Positions 26,065 to 34,006 of a DNA stretch of 64,000 nt are shown here, one piece after another (positions within the stretch are counted from its first letter, which is position 1; every line of letters starts with the position of its first letter). The notes below the pieces were generated by a model, which saw only the letters and a program-made list of their open reading frames with translations, searched no databases and had not been told where the DNA came from. Source of the DNA: DASPLX01 sp035627375 (GTDB lineage Bacteria > Pseudomonadota > Gammaproteobacteria > Burkholderiales > Burkholderiaceae_D); contig DASPLX010000067.1 of the NCBI GenBank assembly GCA_035627375.1, positions 4,287-68,286 on the forward strand, written 5' to 3'. A program made the position numbers and the translations under genes.

Positions 26065-28617
26065 TCAGATGCGCAACGCTTCCAGCAGATCGGTCTCGAG
26101 CTGGATCTGGTTGCGCGCATTGTTGAGCGCCACGCCGTCGATGATGAACACGTCCTCGACGCGTTCGCCGAGCGTCATGATCTTGGCGGTGTGCAGGTTG
26201 ATCTTGTACTTGGTCAGCACGTTGGCGATCGAGTACAGCAAGCCGGTGCGATCGTTGGCCGTGATGGAGAGCAGATAGTATTGTCCGCGCTCGTCGGGGC
26301 GCAAGTCGACCGTCGGCGTGATCGGAAAAGTGCGCGACAGGCGCGACAGGCGCCCCTTGCTCGGCGGCTGCAGCGGTTCCTGCGATTGCAGCAGTTCGAC
26401 CAGTTCATGCTCGATCAGCGTGATGATGTCGCGGTAATTCTTGGCGAACATCGGTTCGGTGACGAGGAAGGTGTCGAGCGCGTAGCCGTGCCTGGTCGTA
26501 TGGATCTTGGCGTCGAGAATGCTGAAGTTCTTGCGGTCGAAATAGCTGCAGATGCGTGCGAACAGGTCCGGCTGATCCTGGACGTAGACCGTGACTTGCA
26601 AGCCTTCGCCGATCGGCGCCAGGCGGCATTTGACGACCGGCGTCGGGCTGTTGATCTTGTTGAACAGCGTGCGCGTCTGCCAGGCGATGTCGGAGGCATC
26701 GTGCCGCAGGAAGTAGGCGATGTCGAGTTGCTTCCAGAGCTGCTCGTGGACGGTTTCCGACATGCCGTACAGGCGCAAGGTCTTGAGCGCCTCGTCCTGG
26801 CGGTTCTTCAATTCGTGATCGGCCGACGGCGTCTCGCCGCCCAGCACGCGCAGCGTCATGCGGTACAAGTCTTCCAGCAGCTTGCCTTTCCAGGCGTTCC
26901 AGACCTTGGGGCTGGTGCCGCGGATGTCGGCCACCGTCAGCAGGTAAAGCGCGGTCAGGTGGCGCTCGTCCTTGACGACGCCCGCGAAATTGCGGATCAC
27001 ATCGATATCCGACAAATCCTGCTTTTGCGCGACCTGGGACATGGTCAGATGATGCTCTACCAGGAACACCACGAGCTCGGTATCTTCCCTCGCGAGCCCG
27101 TGATCGGCGCAGAACTTGCGCGCGTCGGCCATGCCGAGCTTGGAGTGGTCGCCGCCGCGACCCTTGGCGATATCGTGGAACAGGGCGGCGACGTAGAGCA
27201 GCCAGTGACGCGGGAAATTCGCCATCAGTTGGCTGCAGAACGGGTATTCGTGCGCATGCTCGGTCATCGTGAAGCGGCGCACGTTGCGCACCACCATCAG
27301 GATGTGCTGATCCACCGTGTACACATGGAACAGGTCGTGCTGCATCTGGCCGATGATGCGGCGGAACGCCGGCAGGTAGCGCCCGAGGATGCTGGTCTGG
27401 TTCATGCCGCGCAAGGCATGCGTGATGCCTTGCGGCGCCTGCAGGATCTGCAGGAACAGCGCGCGGTTGGCCGGATCGGCGCGGAACTTGTTGTCGATCT
27501 TCTCGCGCGCGTGCCAGAGGGCGCGCAGCGTGCGCGCCGTCATGCCCTTCAGCTCGCCGTGCTGGGCCAGCAGCAGGAAGACTTCCAGCATGGCCGACGG
27601 CGTCTTTTCGAAGACGCTGTCGCGCGCGATGTCGATGAATTCGTTGACTTCGTTGAAGCGCTCGTTGATCGGGCGCGGATCGCCGCGCTTCATGAACAGC
27701 TGCGCCTCGACGTTCTGCAGCAGGATCGTGTTGAGCTGGGTGACCGCCTTGGCGGCCCAGTAATAGCGCTGCATCAGGTATTCGCTGGCGCGCCGCGTCT
27801 CGGTCGTGTGGAAGCCGAAGGTCTCGGCGATCGGCGTCTGCACGTCGAACAGCAGGCGGTCTTCGCGCCGCTTGGCGTGGATGTGCAGGCGGATGCGGAT
27901 GTCCTTGAAGGCGCGTTCCTTGTCGGTCAGCTGGCGCGCCTCGTGCGGCGTCAGCAGGCCGCGCTCGGCCAGCTTGCGCCAGGAGTCGCCGAGGCCGGCC
28001 GCTTTCGCCACCCACAGGATCACCTGCAGGTCGCGCAGGCCGCCCGGGCTTTCCTTGCAATTCGGTTCGAGCGCGTAGGGCGTGTCTTCATACTTCGCGT
28101 GACGCTGGCGCATCTCGAGTATCTTGGCCTGAAAGAAGGCGCGCGGGTCCATGGCGGCCTTGCAGCGGCTTTCGAGAAAGCGGAACAGCTCGGCGTTGCC
28201 GGCGACCAGGCGGGCTTCGAGCAGGCTGGTCTGCACCGTGATGTCGGCGGCGGCTTCCGAGATGCATTCGTCGACGGTACGGGTGCTGTGGCCGATCTCG
28301 AGGCCCATGTCCCAGAAGGTCTGCACCAGCTCCGAGAGCTTGGCTTGCAGGTCTTCATCGGCCGGGCAGTCGAGCAGGATCAGGACGTCGACGTCCGAAT
28401 GCGGAAACAATTCGCCGCGCCCATAGCCGCCGACCGCCACCAGGGCGGCCGAGGCGGGCATGTCGAATCCTTCCCATGCACACGTCAGGGCGGCGTCCAC
28501 GCTCGCCCTCAGGCTCGCGAGCAGCTTCTCCGGTTTGCCGTCGGCCTGGAAGGCGGCAATGACATTCTGCCGATCGGTCTTCAACTGCTCCTTGAGCGTC
28601 AGAGCAAGCGAGGCCAT
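26065..28617 (-). CDS. glnD: [Protein-PII] uridylyltransferase/uridylyl-removing enzyme
   Basis: The 850-residue nitrogen sensor adds and removes UMP on PII proteins according to glutamine level. Domains in order: a nucleotidyltransferase with GGYGRGELFPHSDVDVLILLD at 63-83, the helical linker, an HD phosphohydrolase domain with LFHDIAKGRGGDHS, and two C-terminal ACT domains (around VTVYVQDQPDLFARI and LSITANDRTGLLYSI) that bind glutamine. It starts five bases after the map stop, and map-glnD coupling is common in betaproteobacteria. Confidence 0.95.
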   Translation of the reverse strand: MASLALTLKEQLKTDRQNVIAAFQADGKPEKLLASLRASVDAALTCAWEGFDMPASAALVAVGGYGRGELFPHSDVDVLILLDCPADEDLQAKLSELVQTFWDMGLEIGHSTRTVDECISEAAADITVQTSLLEARLVAGNAELFRFLESRCKAAMDPRAFFQAKILEMRQRHAKYEDTPYALEPNCKESPGGLRDLQVILWVAKAAGLGDSWRKLAERGLLTPHEARQLTDKERAFKDIRIRLHIHAKRREDRLLFDVQTPIAETFGFHTTETRRASEYLMQRYYWAAKAVTQLNTILLQNVEAQLFMKRGDPRPINERFNEVNEFIDIARDSVFEKTPSAMLEVFLLLAQHGELKGMTARTLRALWHAREKIDNKFRADPANRALFLQILQAPQGITHALRGMNQTSILGRYLPAFRRIIGQMQHDLFHVYTVDQHILMVVRNVRRFTMTEHAHEYPFCSQLMANFPRHWLLYVAALFHDIAKGRGGDHSKLGMADARKFCADHGLAREDTELVVFLVEHHLTMSQVAQKQDLSDIDVIRNFAGVVKDERHLTALYLLTVADIRGTSPKVWNAWKGKLLEDLYRMTLRVLGGETPSADHELKNRQDEALKTLRLYGMSETVHEQLWKQLDIAYFLRHDASDIAWQTRTLFNKINSPTPVVKCRLAPIGEGLQVTVYVQDQPDLFARICSYFDRKNFSILDAKIHTTRHGYALDTFLVTEPMFAKNYRDIITLIEHELVELLQSQEPLQPPSKGRLSRLSRTFPITPTVDLRPDERGQYYLLSITANDRTGLLYSIANVLTKYKINLHTAKIMTLGERVEDVFIIDGVALNNARNQIQLETDLLEALRI

Positions 28618-28621
28618 GAGG

Positions 28622-29449
28622 TCAGGCGGTCAGGGAGTGCGGGGAATCCTGGCGGATGAATGCGGGCGGCGCGGGCATGCCGGGCGATACCGTCAGCACT
28701 TCGTAGCCGGTCTCGGTCACCAGCACGGTGTGTTCCCATTGCGCGGACAGGCTGCGGTCCTTGGTCTTGATGGTCCAGCCGTCGCCCATTTCGCGGATTT
28801 CGCGGCGGCCGGCATTGATCATCGGCTCGACCGTGAAGATCATGCCGGGCACGAGTTTCTCGAGCGTCCCGGGACGGCCGTAGTGCAGGACTTGCGGCTC
28901 TTCGTGGAAGACCTTGCCGATGCCGTGGCCGCAGAATTCGCGCACCACGCTGTAGCCGGCCTTTTCCGCGTGTTGCTGGATGACATGGCCGATGTCGCCG
29001 AGATGGGCGCCCGGCTTGATCTTCGAGATGCCGAGCCACATGCATTCGTAAGTGATCTCGGTGAGGCGCTTGGCGAGGATCGACGGTTCACCGACGTAGA
29101 ACATGCGGCTGGTGTCGCCGTGATAACCGTTCTTGATGACCGTGATGTCGATGTTGACGACGTCGCCGTTCTTGAGCGCCTTGTCGCCGGGAATGCCATG
29201 GCAGACCACGTCGTTGACAGATGTGCAAATCGCCTTCGGATACGGCGTGTAACCCGGCGGGCAATAATTGAGCGGCGCCGGGATCGAGCCCTGGACGTTG
29301 GTCATGTATTCGTGGCAGAGGCGGTCCAACTCCCCGGTGGTGACGCCGGCCTTGACGAACGGGGCGATGTAATCCAGCACTTCGGCGGCGAGTTTGCCGG
29401 CGACGCGCATGCCTTCGATGTCTTCGGCGGTTTTGATGGTGATGGGCAT
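28622..29449 (-). CDS. map: Methionine aminopeptidase, type I
   Basis: The 275-residue enzyme removes the initiator methionine after deformylation. The five metal ligands of the pita-bread fold are all present: Asp101, Asp112, His175, Glu208 and Glu239. The ATG at 29449 (MPITIKTAEDIEGMRVAG) fits the family; the frame is open well upstream but without protein-like sequence. In many relatives map is directly divergent from rpsB; here 7.7 kb of other genes lie between them. Confidence 0.95.
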   Translation of the reverse strand: MPITIKTAEDIEGMRVAGKLAAEVLDYIAPFVKAGVTTGELDRLCHEYMTNVQGSIPAPLNYCPPGYTPYPKAICTSVNDVVCHGIPGDKALKNGDVVNIDITVIKNGYHGDTSRMFYVGEPSILAKRLTEITYECMWLGISKIKPGAHLGDIGHVIQQHAEKAGYSVVREFCGHGIGKVFHEEPQVLHYGRPGTLEKLVPGMIFTVEPMINAGRREIREMGDGWTIKTKDRSLSAQWEHTVLVTETGYEVLTVSPGMPAPPAFIRQDSPHSLTA

Positions 29450-29501
29450 AAAACGTGAAACGTCGCCGGGTGGCGGCGTCAATGGGTAGGTATAGTCCGA
29501 A

Positions 29502-29507
29502 ATTATA
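29502..29507 (-). promoter_or_regulatory. Candidate -10 of the map-glnD promoter
   Basis: A perfect TATAAT reads leftwards here, about 53 bases before the map ATG. A TTGACC lies upstream but 23 bases away, too far for a standard pair, so only the -10 is proposed. Confidence 0.35.
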
Positions 29508-29552
29508 GTCGACTGCCTGCCGTACCGCACGGTCAATGGGCGGCGGCATGAA

Positions 29553-29558
29553 TATAAT
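29553..29558 (+). promoter_or_regulatory. Candidate -10 of the tetR-family gene
   Basis: TATAAT on the plus strand, about 65 bases before the regulator's ATG at 29624. The upstream -35 is poor (CGGTCA at 17 bases). Confidence 0.35.
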
Positions 29559-29623
29559 GCTTGACGCAAAGAACATGGCAAGCCCGCGTACCGGGGGCGG
29601 AAATCATCTTTGGAACGGATTCG

Positions 29624-30280
29624 ATGGCGAAGGCGACGACCAATGCGCAGGAGCGCAAACAGCGGGAGGCGGAACAGCGCCGCAAGGACATCATCAAGGC
29701 GGTGAGGAAGCTGATCAAGAACGGCGGGGCGCGCGAGATCACCTTGCGCAAGGTGGCGGAGGAGGCTGGATTCTCGACCACCATCGTGTATTCGCTGTTC
29801 GAAGACAAGGCCACGCTGATCACCCAGGCGATGGATAGCGATCTGCTCGACCTGGTGAAGGCGATGCGCCAGGCCAGGGATCCGGCACTGTCGCCGGTGG
29901 AGAACATCAAGCGCGTCGGCCGCGCCTATGTGGCTTTCGGCTTGAAGCATCCCGATCAATACGCGCTGGTTTTCATGGAGCGCCGGCCGCATGCGCCGGT
30001 GGATCGTTCAAGCGTCGAACACGGCAATCCCGACCAGGATCCGTATGCCTTCGCGTACCGGCTGTTCGTCGATCTCGCCGCCGCCGGCCTGGTCCGGTCG
30101 GACGAGGCGGAGATCGCCTCGATGGCCCAGATATTCTGGGAGGGTGTCCATGGCATGACGTCGTTGCGCCTGGTGTTCGGCGACGACGAGCCCTGGTTCG
30201 ATCACGAGGAATGTCATGCCCACCTGGATGCCTTGATGGACGTGTTGATGGCCGGGATACTGCAGCGCTTCGGCGTCTGA
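29624..30280 (+). CDS. TetR/AcrR-family transcriptional regulator
   Basis: The 218-residue protein has a charged N-terminus, then a TetR helix-turn-helix at about residues 38-61 (EITLRKVAEEAGFSTTIVYSLFEDK) and an all-helical ligand-binding domain of the kind annotated as TetR_C_33/WHG-like (FGLKHPDQYALVF). The ATG at 29624 has GGAA upstream; an earlier ATG at 29561 would add 21 residues with no fold. It is the first gene of the plus-strand block leading to the ceramidase, and a TetR-sized palindrome lies 106 bases after its stop, so it probably represses that block. The ligand is unknown; a sphingoid base or fatty acid would be logical. Confidence 0.88.
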   Translation: MAKATTNAQERKQREAEQRRKDIIKAVRKLIKNGGAREITLRKVAEEAGFSTTIVYSLFEDKATLITQAMDSDLLDLVKAMRQARDPALSPVENIKRVGRAYVAFGLKHPDQYALVFMERRPHAPVDRSSVEHGNPDQDPYAFAYRLFVDLAAAGLVRSDEAEIASMAQIFWEGVHGMTSLRLVFGDDEPWFDHEECHAHLDALMDVLMAGILQRFGV

Positions 30281-30357
30281 GCCGGCGGGGCGGGGCGCGA
30301 CGGCCCATCCGATCTTTTCTGTGGCCATGATTTCCATCGACTAATAAAATCATAACG

Positions 30358-30386
30358 TTGTTTTATTTTCGTCCCATTGTTATTAT
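30358..30386 (+). promoter_or_regulatory. Promoter of the exported-enzyme block
   Basis: TTGTTT, 17 bases, then TATTAT (five of six -10 matches) in an AT-rich stretch. Transcription would begin near 30393, inside the palindrome at 30386-30404, about 65 bases before the cytochrome gene. Confidence 0.55.
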
Positions 30387-30404
30387 TTAGAACGTTGTTC
30401 TAAA
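30386..30404. promoter_or_regulatory. Perfect 8-3-8 palindrome, probable TetR-family operator
   Basis: TTTAGAAC-GTT-GTTCTAAA is a perfect inverted repeat. Its core AACGTTGTT occurs again at 30354-30362, 37 bases upstream, in an imperfect palindromic context that overlaps the -35. Binding at either site would block the promoter. The neighbouring TetR protein is the obvious candidate to bind. Confidence 0.65.
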
Positions 30405-30456
30405 TTTTCCGTCGGTTGCGACGGGCGCGCCGACGGCCGCGACAAAGGAGGGACGG

Positions 30457-30816
30457 ATGCGAATGGTCTTGATGGCTCTGTGCGCGAGTATCGCGCTGAG
30501 CTCCTGTAGCACGGCACGCCGGGAACCGGGGGCGGACGATATCGCCCGCGCGCAAGCCTTGCGTCCCCAGGATGCGCAATTGGCGGAGCGCTATGAACGT
30601 TCCTGCATGGCTTGCCATGCGGTGCAAGGCAGCGGCGCGCCGCTTACCGGCTTCGTCCCGCAATGGGAGGAGCGGCTGGGCAAGGGCATGGATCGCCTGG
30701 TCGAGCATGCCTATGAGGGATTCAATGCGATGCCGGTGCGCGGTTTGTGCAACGACTGCACCAAGGACGACATGCGGGCCTTGATCCGGTTCATGAGCGC
30801 GGGAGCGGCGGCATGA
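30457..30816 (+). CDS. c5-type monoheme cytochrome c, lipoprotein
   Basis: The 119-residue protein has a lipoprotein signal with a lipobox ending at Cys17 (LSSC), then a class I cytochrome of the c5 type: heme motif CMACH (Cys50, Cys53, His54), axial Met92 in AMPVRG, and the extra cysteine pair CNDC just after it, which is typical of cytochrome c5. It would sit in the periplasm on a membrane anchor and carry electrons from a dehydrogenase. Its stop overlaps the next gene (ATGA), so it is translationally coupled to the FAD enzyme, which is its likely donor. It resembles, from memory, the cytochrome of the Pseudomonas sphingosine-induced sph genes. Confidence 0.85.
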   Translation: MRMVLMALCASIALSSCSTARREPGADDIARAQALRPQDAQLAERYERSCMACHAVQGSGAPLTGFVPQWEERLGKGMDRLVEHAYEGFNAMPVRGLCNDCTKDDMRALIRFMSAGAAA

Positions 30817-32225
30817 CTCGGTCCACTCGGTCTCGCCGGCACTTCCTCAAATTCGGCGCGTTCGCGGCCGCGGGTGGCTTCTCTGCGGTAGGCGCCGGCC
30901 GCCTGCTGGCGCAGCCGCGGGCAAGCGCACCGCCTGCCGCGACCGCGCCGGCATTCGTCTCCTGGCGCAACTGGTCCGGCATCCAGCAATGCCGCGCACG
31001 GGAACTGGCGACGCCGGCCGACGAGGCGGCGGTCGCGGCCTTGCTGCGCAAGTCGGACGGCGTCGTGCGTTGCGTCGGCTCGGGCCATTCGTTCGCTCCG
31101 CTGGTGCCGACCGACGGCACGATACTCGCTCTCGATCGCTTGTCGGGCATCGTCTCCACCGACAAGGCCGCCGGCACCGTCACGCTGCGCGCCGGAACCC
31201 GCCTCGGCGCGTTGTCGCGGCGACTCGATTCGATCGGCCTGGGGCTGCGCAACCTGCCCGATATCGATACCCAATCCCTGGCCGGTGCGATCAGTACCGG
31301 CACCCATGGCACCGGCGCGGATCTTCCCGCGCTGCACGCGGACGTCGTCGCGCTGCGCATCGTGACGCCGCAGGGCGAGATCGTCGAATGCGACGAGCGG
31401 CGCAATCCCGACCTCCTGGCCGCTGCCCGCGTCTCGCTCGGCAGCTTGGGCGTGATCGCGCAAGCGACCGTGCGCGTCGTTCCGGCTTACAACCTGCATC
31501 GCAAGGTCTGGCTGAAGCCGCTGGAGGAAATGCTGCAGCAGGCGCCGGCACTGGCGCGCGCGCATCGCCATTTCGAGTTCTATTACCTGCCTTTCACGGG
31601 CTACGCGGCGGCGATCACGCATGATCCGTACGACGGCTACGAGGTAGTGGCGCCGCCCTCGCAAGACGAAGACATGCTGCGCGACTTGCGGCGCCTGCGC
31701 GACTGGTTCGAGAAATTCCCGCAATTGCGGCGCTGGGTGGCGAACAAGCTGATCGATCCGAACCTGTCGGAGGAGGCGAAGAACCGTTCCTGGCGCTTGC
31801 TGTCGACCTCGCGCCCGACCCGTTTCAACGAATCCGAGTGCCATGTGCCGCGCGAGGCCGGAATCGCCTGCGTATCGGAAGTGATCCGCGCGTTGGAAAA
31901 GCGCAACGACGTCTTCTTTCCCCTGGAGTTCCGCTACGTGAAGGCCGACGATGCCTGGCTCAGCCCGTTCTACCAGCGGGATAGCTGTTCGATCGCGGTG
32001 CACGCGGCGCATGACGAGGCATACGACTATCTGATGTCCGATATCGGCCCCATATTCCGCAAGTACGACGGCCGCCCGCACTGGGGGAAGCTGCATCGCT
32101 TGACCGCGGCGGACCTGGCGGCGCTGTATCCGCGCTGGAACGATTTCCAGGCCGTGCGGCGCAGTCTGGATCCGCGCGGACGCCTGTTGAACGCGCATCT
32201 GCGTACGGTATTCGGAGCCGGATGA
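30813..32225 (+). CDS. Tat-exported FAD-linked oxidoreductase of the aldonolactone/alditol oxidase family
   Basis: The 470-residue protein has a twin-arginine signal (SRRHFLKFGAF, residues 8-18), a PCMH-type FAD-binding domain with GSGHSF where His92 corresponds to the residue that covalently holds FAD in this family, GTHGTG at 163-168, and a C-terminal ALO-type substrate domain ending in HWGKLH and DPRGRLLNAHL. Members oxidise the terminal CH-OH of sugars, alditols or lactones; plant galactonolactone dehydrogenase passes electrons to cytochrome c. Coupling by ATGA to a cytochrome c gene suggests a periplasmic dehydrogenase. I propose a sphingoid base as substrate, by context only. Confidence 0.85.
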   Translation: MTRSTRSRRHFLKFGAFAAAGGFSAVGAGRLLAQPRASAPPAATAPAFVSWRNWSGIQQCRARELATPADEAAVAALLRKSDGVVRCVGSGHSFAPLVPTDGTILALDRLSGIVSTDKAAGTVTLRAGTRLGALSRRLDSIGLGLRNLPDIDTQSLAGAISTGTHGTGADLPALHADVVALRIVTPQGEIVECDERRNPDLLAAARVSLGSLGVIAQATVRVVPAYNLHRKVWLKPLEEMLQQAPALARAHRHFEFYYLPFTGYAAAITHDPYDGYEVVAPPSQDEDMLRDLRRLRDWFEKFPQLRRWVANKLIDPNLSEEAKNRSWRLLSTSRPTRFNESECHVPREAGIACVSEVIRALEKRNDVFFPLEFRYVKADDAWLSPFYQRDSCSIAVHAAHDEAYDYLMSDIGPIFRKYDGRPHWGKLHRLTAADLAALYPRWNDFQAVRRSLDPRGRLLNAHLRTVFGAG

Positions 32226-33514
32226 TGGCCGATCGGCGACGACGCGCATTGATGTGGGCCGTCGGCGCCGGCGCCGCGGGGGCGGGAGCATTCGCCTTGC
32301 GGCCGGCCGACGCCGGAGCGCCGCACGACGGCTATTTTCGCGCGCTGTCCGGCGCGATCGCCGATGCCGGCATCGCCGTCCCGACGATGGTGATCGACCG
32401 CGAGCGCATGCTGGCGAACGCCAGGACGATATTGCGCAACATCGGCGGCCGCATGGGCTTGCGCCTGGTGGCGAAGTCGCTGCCCAGCCTGCCTTTGCTC
32501 GACGAATTGATGTCGGCGATGACCACGCGGCGCCTCATGGTCTTCAATCTGCCGTATCTCCAGTTGATCGCCGAGTCGCGCCCCGATACCGATCTCTTGC
32601 TCGGAAAGCCGCTGCCGGTGGCCGCCGCCGCGCAATTCTACGAAGGCTTCAAGGGCGGCGGGTTCCGGCCGGAGCGGCAACTGCAGTGGCTGGTCGATAC
32701 GCCGGAGCGCTTGGCGCAATATCGCGATCTCGCGCGCGGCCGGCGCATCGAGCTCCGGATCAATCTCGAAATCGACGTCGGCCTGCATCGCGGCGGCGTC
32801 GATAGCGTGCAGACCATGCTGCGGATGATCGACATCTTCGTGTCGGAGCCGCGCCTCGTGTGGTCGGGGCTGATGGGATACGACGCCCATGTCGCGAAGC
32901 TTCCGGATATTCCCGGCGTGCGGGACGGCGCCTTGGCGGAATCCAAGCGCAGATATGCCGAGTATGCGGCGCTGGCGCGCGACGCCTCCAGGCGCGGCGC
33001 GGCGACCAGGGAGCCGGCGTTCAACACCGGCGGATCGCCGACATATCGCTTGCACGACGGCGGCGGCGCGGCGAACGAGCTGGCGATCGGTTCCGCCCTG
33101 GTCAAGCCGAGCGATTTCGATACCGAACTGCTCCAGGATCTCGCGCCGGCGGCATTCATCGCGACGCCGGTGCTGAAAGCCGGCCGCGAATTCCTGCTGC
33201 CGAACGGCGTCGAGGGGCTCGGCCGCGCGCTCACCGCCTGGAACGTCAACCAACGCCGCGCCTATTTCATCTACGGCGGGAACTGGTTGGCCGATCCGGT
33301 GTCGCCGGCCGGCCTGGCCGCGAGCGGTCTGTACGGTACGTCTTCCAATCAACAGGTGCTGGTCGGCTCAGGGGGCCAAGGCTTGCGGCCGGATGATTTC
33401 GTGTTCCTGCGGCCGCGCCAGAGCGAGGCCGTGCTGCAGCAGTTCGGCGACATCGCATTGCTGGAGGGCGGCCGCATCGCGCAGCGCTGGCCGGTGCTGC
33501 CGGCGATGCCGTAA
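32222..33514 (+). CDS. Exported D-threonine aldolase/alanine racemase-like PLP protein
   Basis: The 430-residue protein has an Arg-rich, Tat-like signal (RRRRALMWAVGAG, with Ala-rich core), then a fold III PLP domain: PTMVIDRERMLANA at about 54-67 and the presumed Schiff-base lysine Lys85 in LRLVAKSLPS. The C-terminal domain follows the D-threonine aldolase/D-serine dehydratase plan and ends GGRIAQRWPVL. The usual metal motif of that group (His-x-Cys or His-x-Asp after a Pro) seems to be replaced by Gln and Glu in RPRQSEAV, so the metal site differs or is absent. It overlaps the FAD-enzyme stop by ATGA. A retro-aldol action on long-chain beta-hydroxy amino acids is inferred. Confidence 0.8.
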   Translation: MMADRRRRALMWAVGAGAAGAGAFALRPADAGAPHDGYFRALSGAIADAGIAVPTMVIDRERMLANARTILRNIGGRMGLRLVAKSLPSLPLLDELMSAMTTRRLMVFNLPYLQLIAESRPDTDLLLGKPLPVAAAAQFYEGFKGGGFRPERQLQWLVDTPERLAQYRDLARGRRIELRINLEIDVGLHRGGVDSVQTMLRMIDIFVSEPRLVWSGLMGYDAHVAKLPDIPGVRDGALAESKRRYAEYAALARDASRRGAATREPAFNTGGSPTYRLHDGGGAANELAIGSALVKPSDFDTELLQDLAPAAFIATPVLKAGREFLLPNGVEGLGRALTAWNVNQRRAYFIYGGNWLADPVSPAGLAASGLYGTSSNQQVLVGSGGQGLRPDDFVFLRPRQSEAVLQQFGDIALLEGGRIAQRWPVLPAMP

Positions 33515-33544
33515 AGAACCATCACGATAAGCAGAGGAGACGAC

Positions 33545-33982
33545 ATGGAATATTCAACGGTATCGCAGCTCCGGCGATTTGGGACGGGGCTGGGTGCGGC
33601 GCTGTTCTGCCTGTCCGCCGCGGCGTCCGGGCCCGACGGCGCCAAGGGGCTTTGGCTCAGCGCCGACAAGGCGGCGATCATCGAGTTCAAGGAATGCGCC
33701 GATCTAAAGGATGCGCTGTGCGGCATCATCGTCTGGGACAAGGACGCCGGCACGCCGACCGACGCCTGCGGCGTGACGATCGCCAAATTGAAGGCGTTCG
33801 AAGACGGCGCCTGGCGCAACGGCTGGGTGCACGATCCGCGTACCAAGAAAAACTACAAGGGTATCGTGCGCGCCGACAACGACATCCTGTCGGTGCGCGC
33901 TTATATCGGCACCGAACTGCTCGGCGAGACCGAGGAGATGACTCGCGTCCGGTCGCTGCCGGCGGGATGCAAGGCGAAATAA
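33545..33982 (+). CDS. DUF2147 domain exported protein
   Basis: The 145-residue protein has a signal peptide (about residues 1-28, ending near SAAASG) and a single DUF2147 domain (GLWLSADKAAIIEFKEC and later NDILSVRAYIG), a lipocalin-like small beta fold found in proteobacterial periplasm. Two cysteine pairs could form disulfides. AGGAGA precedes the ATG. Function is unknown; in this context it may bind or shuttle a lipid product, which is speculation. It sits 30 bases after the PLP gene and just before the porin gene. Confidence 0.82.
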   Translation: MEYSTVSQLRRFGTGLGAALFCLSAAASGPDGAKGLWLSADKAAIIEFKECADLKDALCGIIVWDKDAGTPTDACGVTIAKLKAFEDGAWRNGWVHDPRTKKNYKGIVRADNDILSVRAYIGTELLGETEEMTRVRSLPAGCKAK

Positions 33983-34006
33983 AAAACAACCACGGAGGAG
34001 ACCACC

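Noticed and set aside
26041..28659. Long plus-strand open frame opposite glnD
   Set aside because: The minus strand encodes intact GlnD with all motifs; the plus frame is a shadow with no family resemblance.
30457..33514. Reading the cytochrome, FAD and PLP genes as a vitamin C or sugar-lactone pathway
   Set aside because: The FAD family would allow it, but the adjoining PLP aldolase-like protein and ceramidase are not explained by a sugar pathway; kept only as an alternative.
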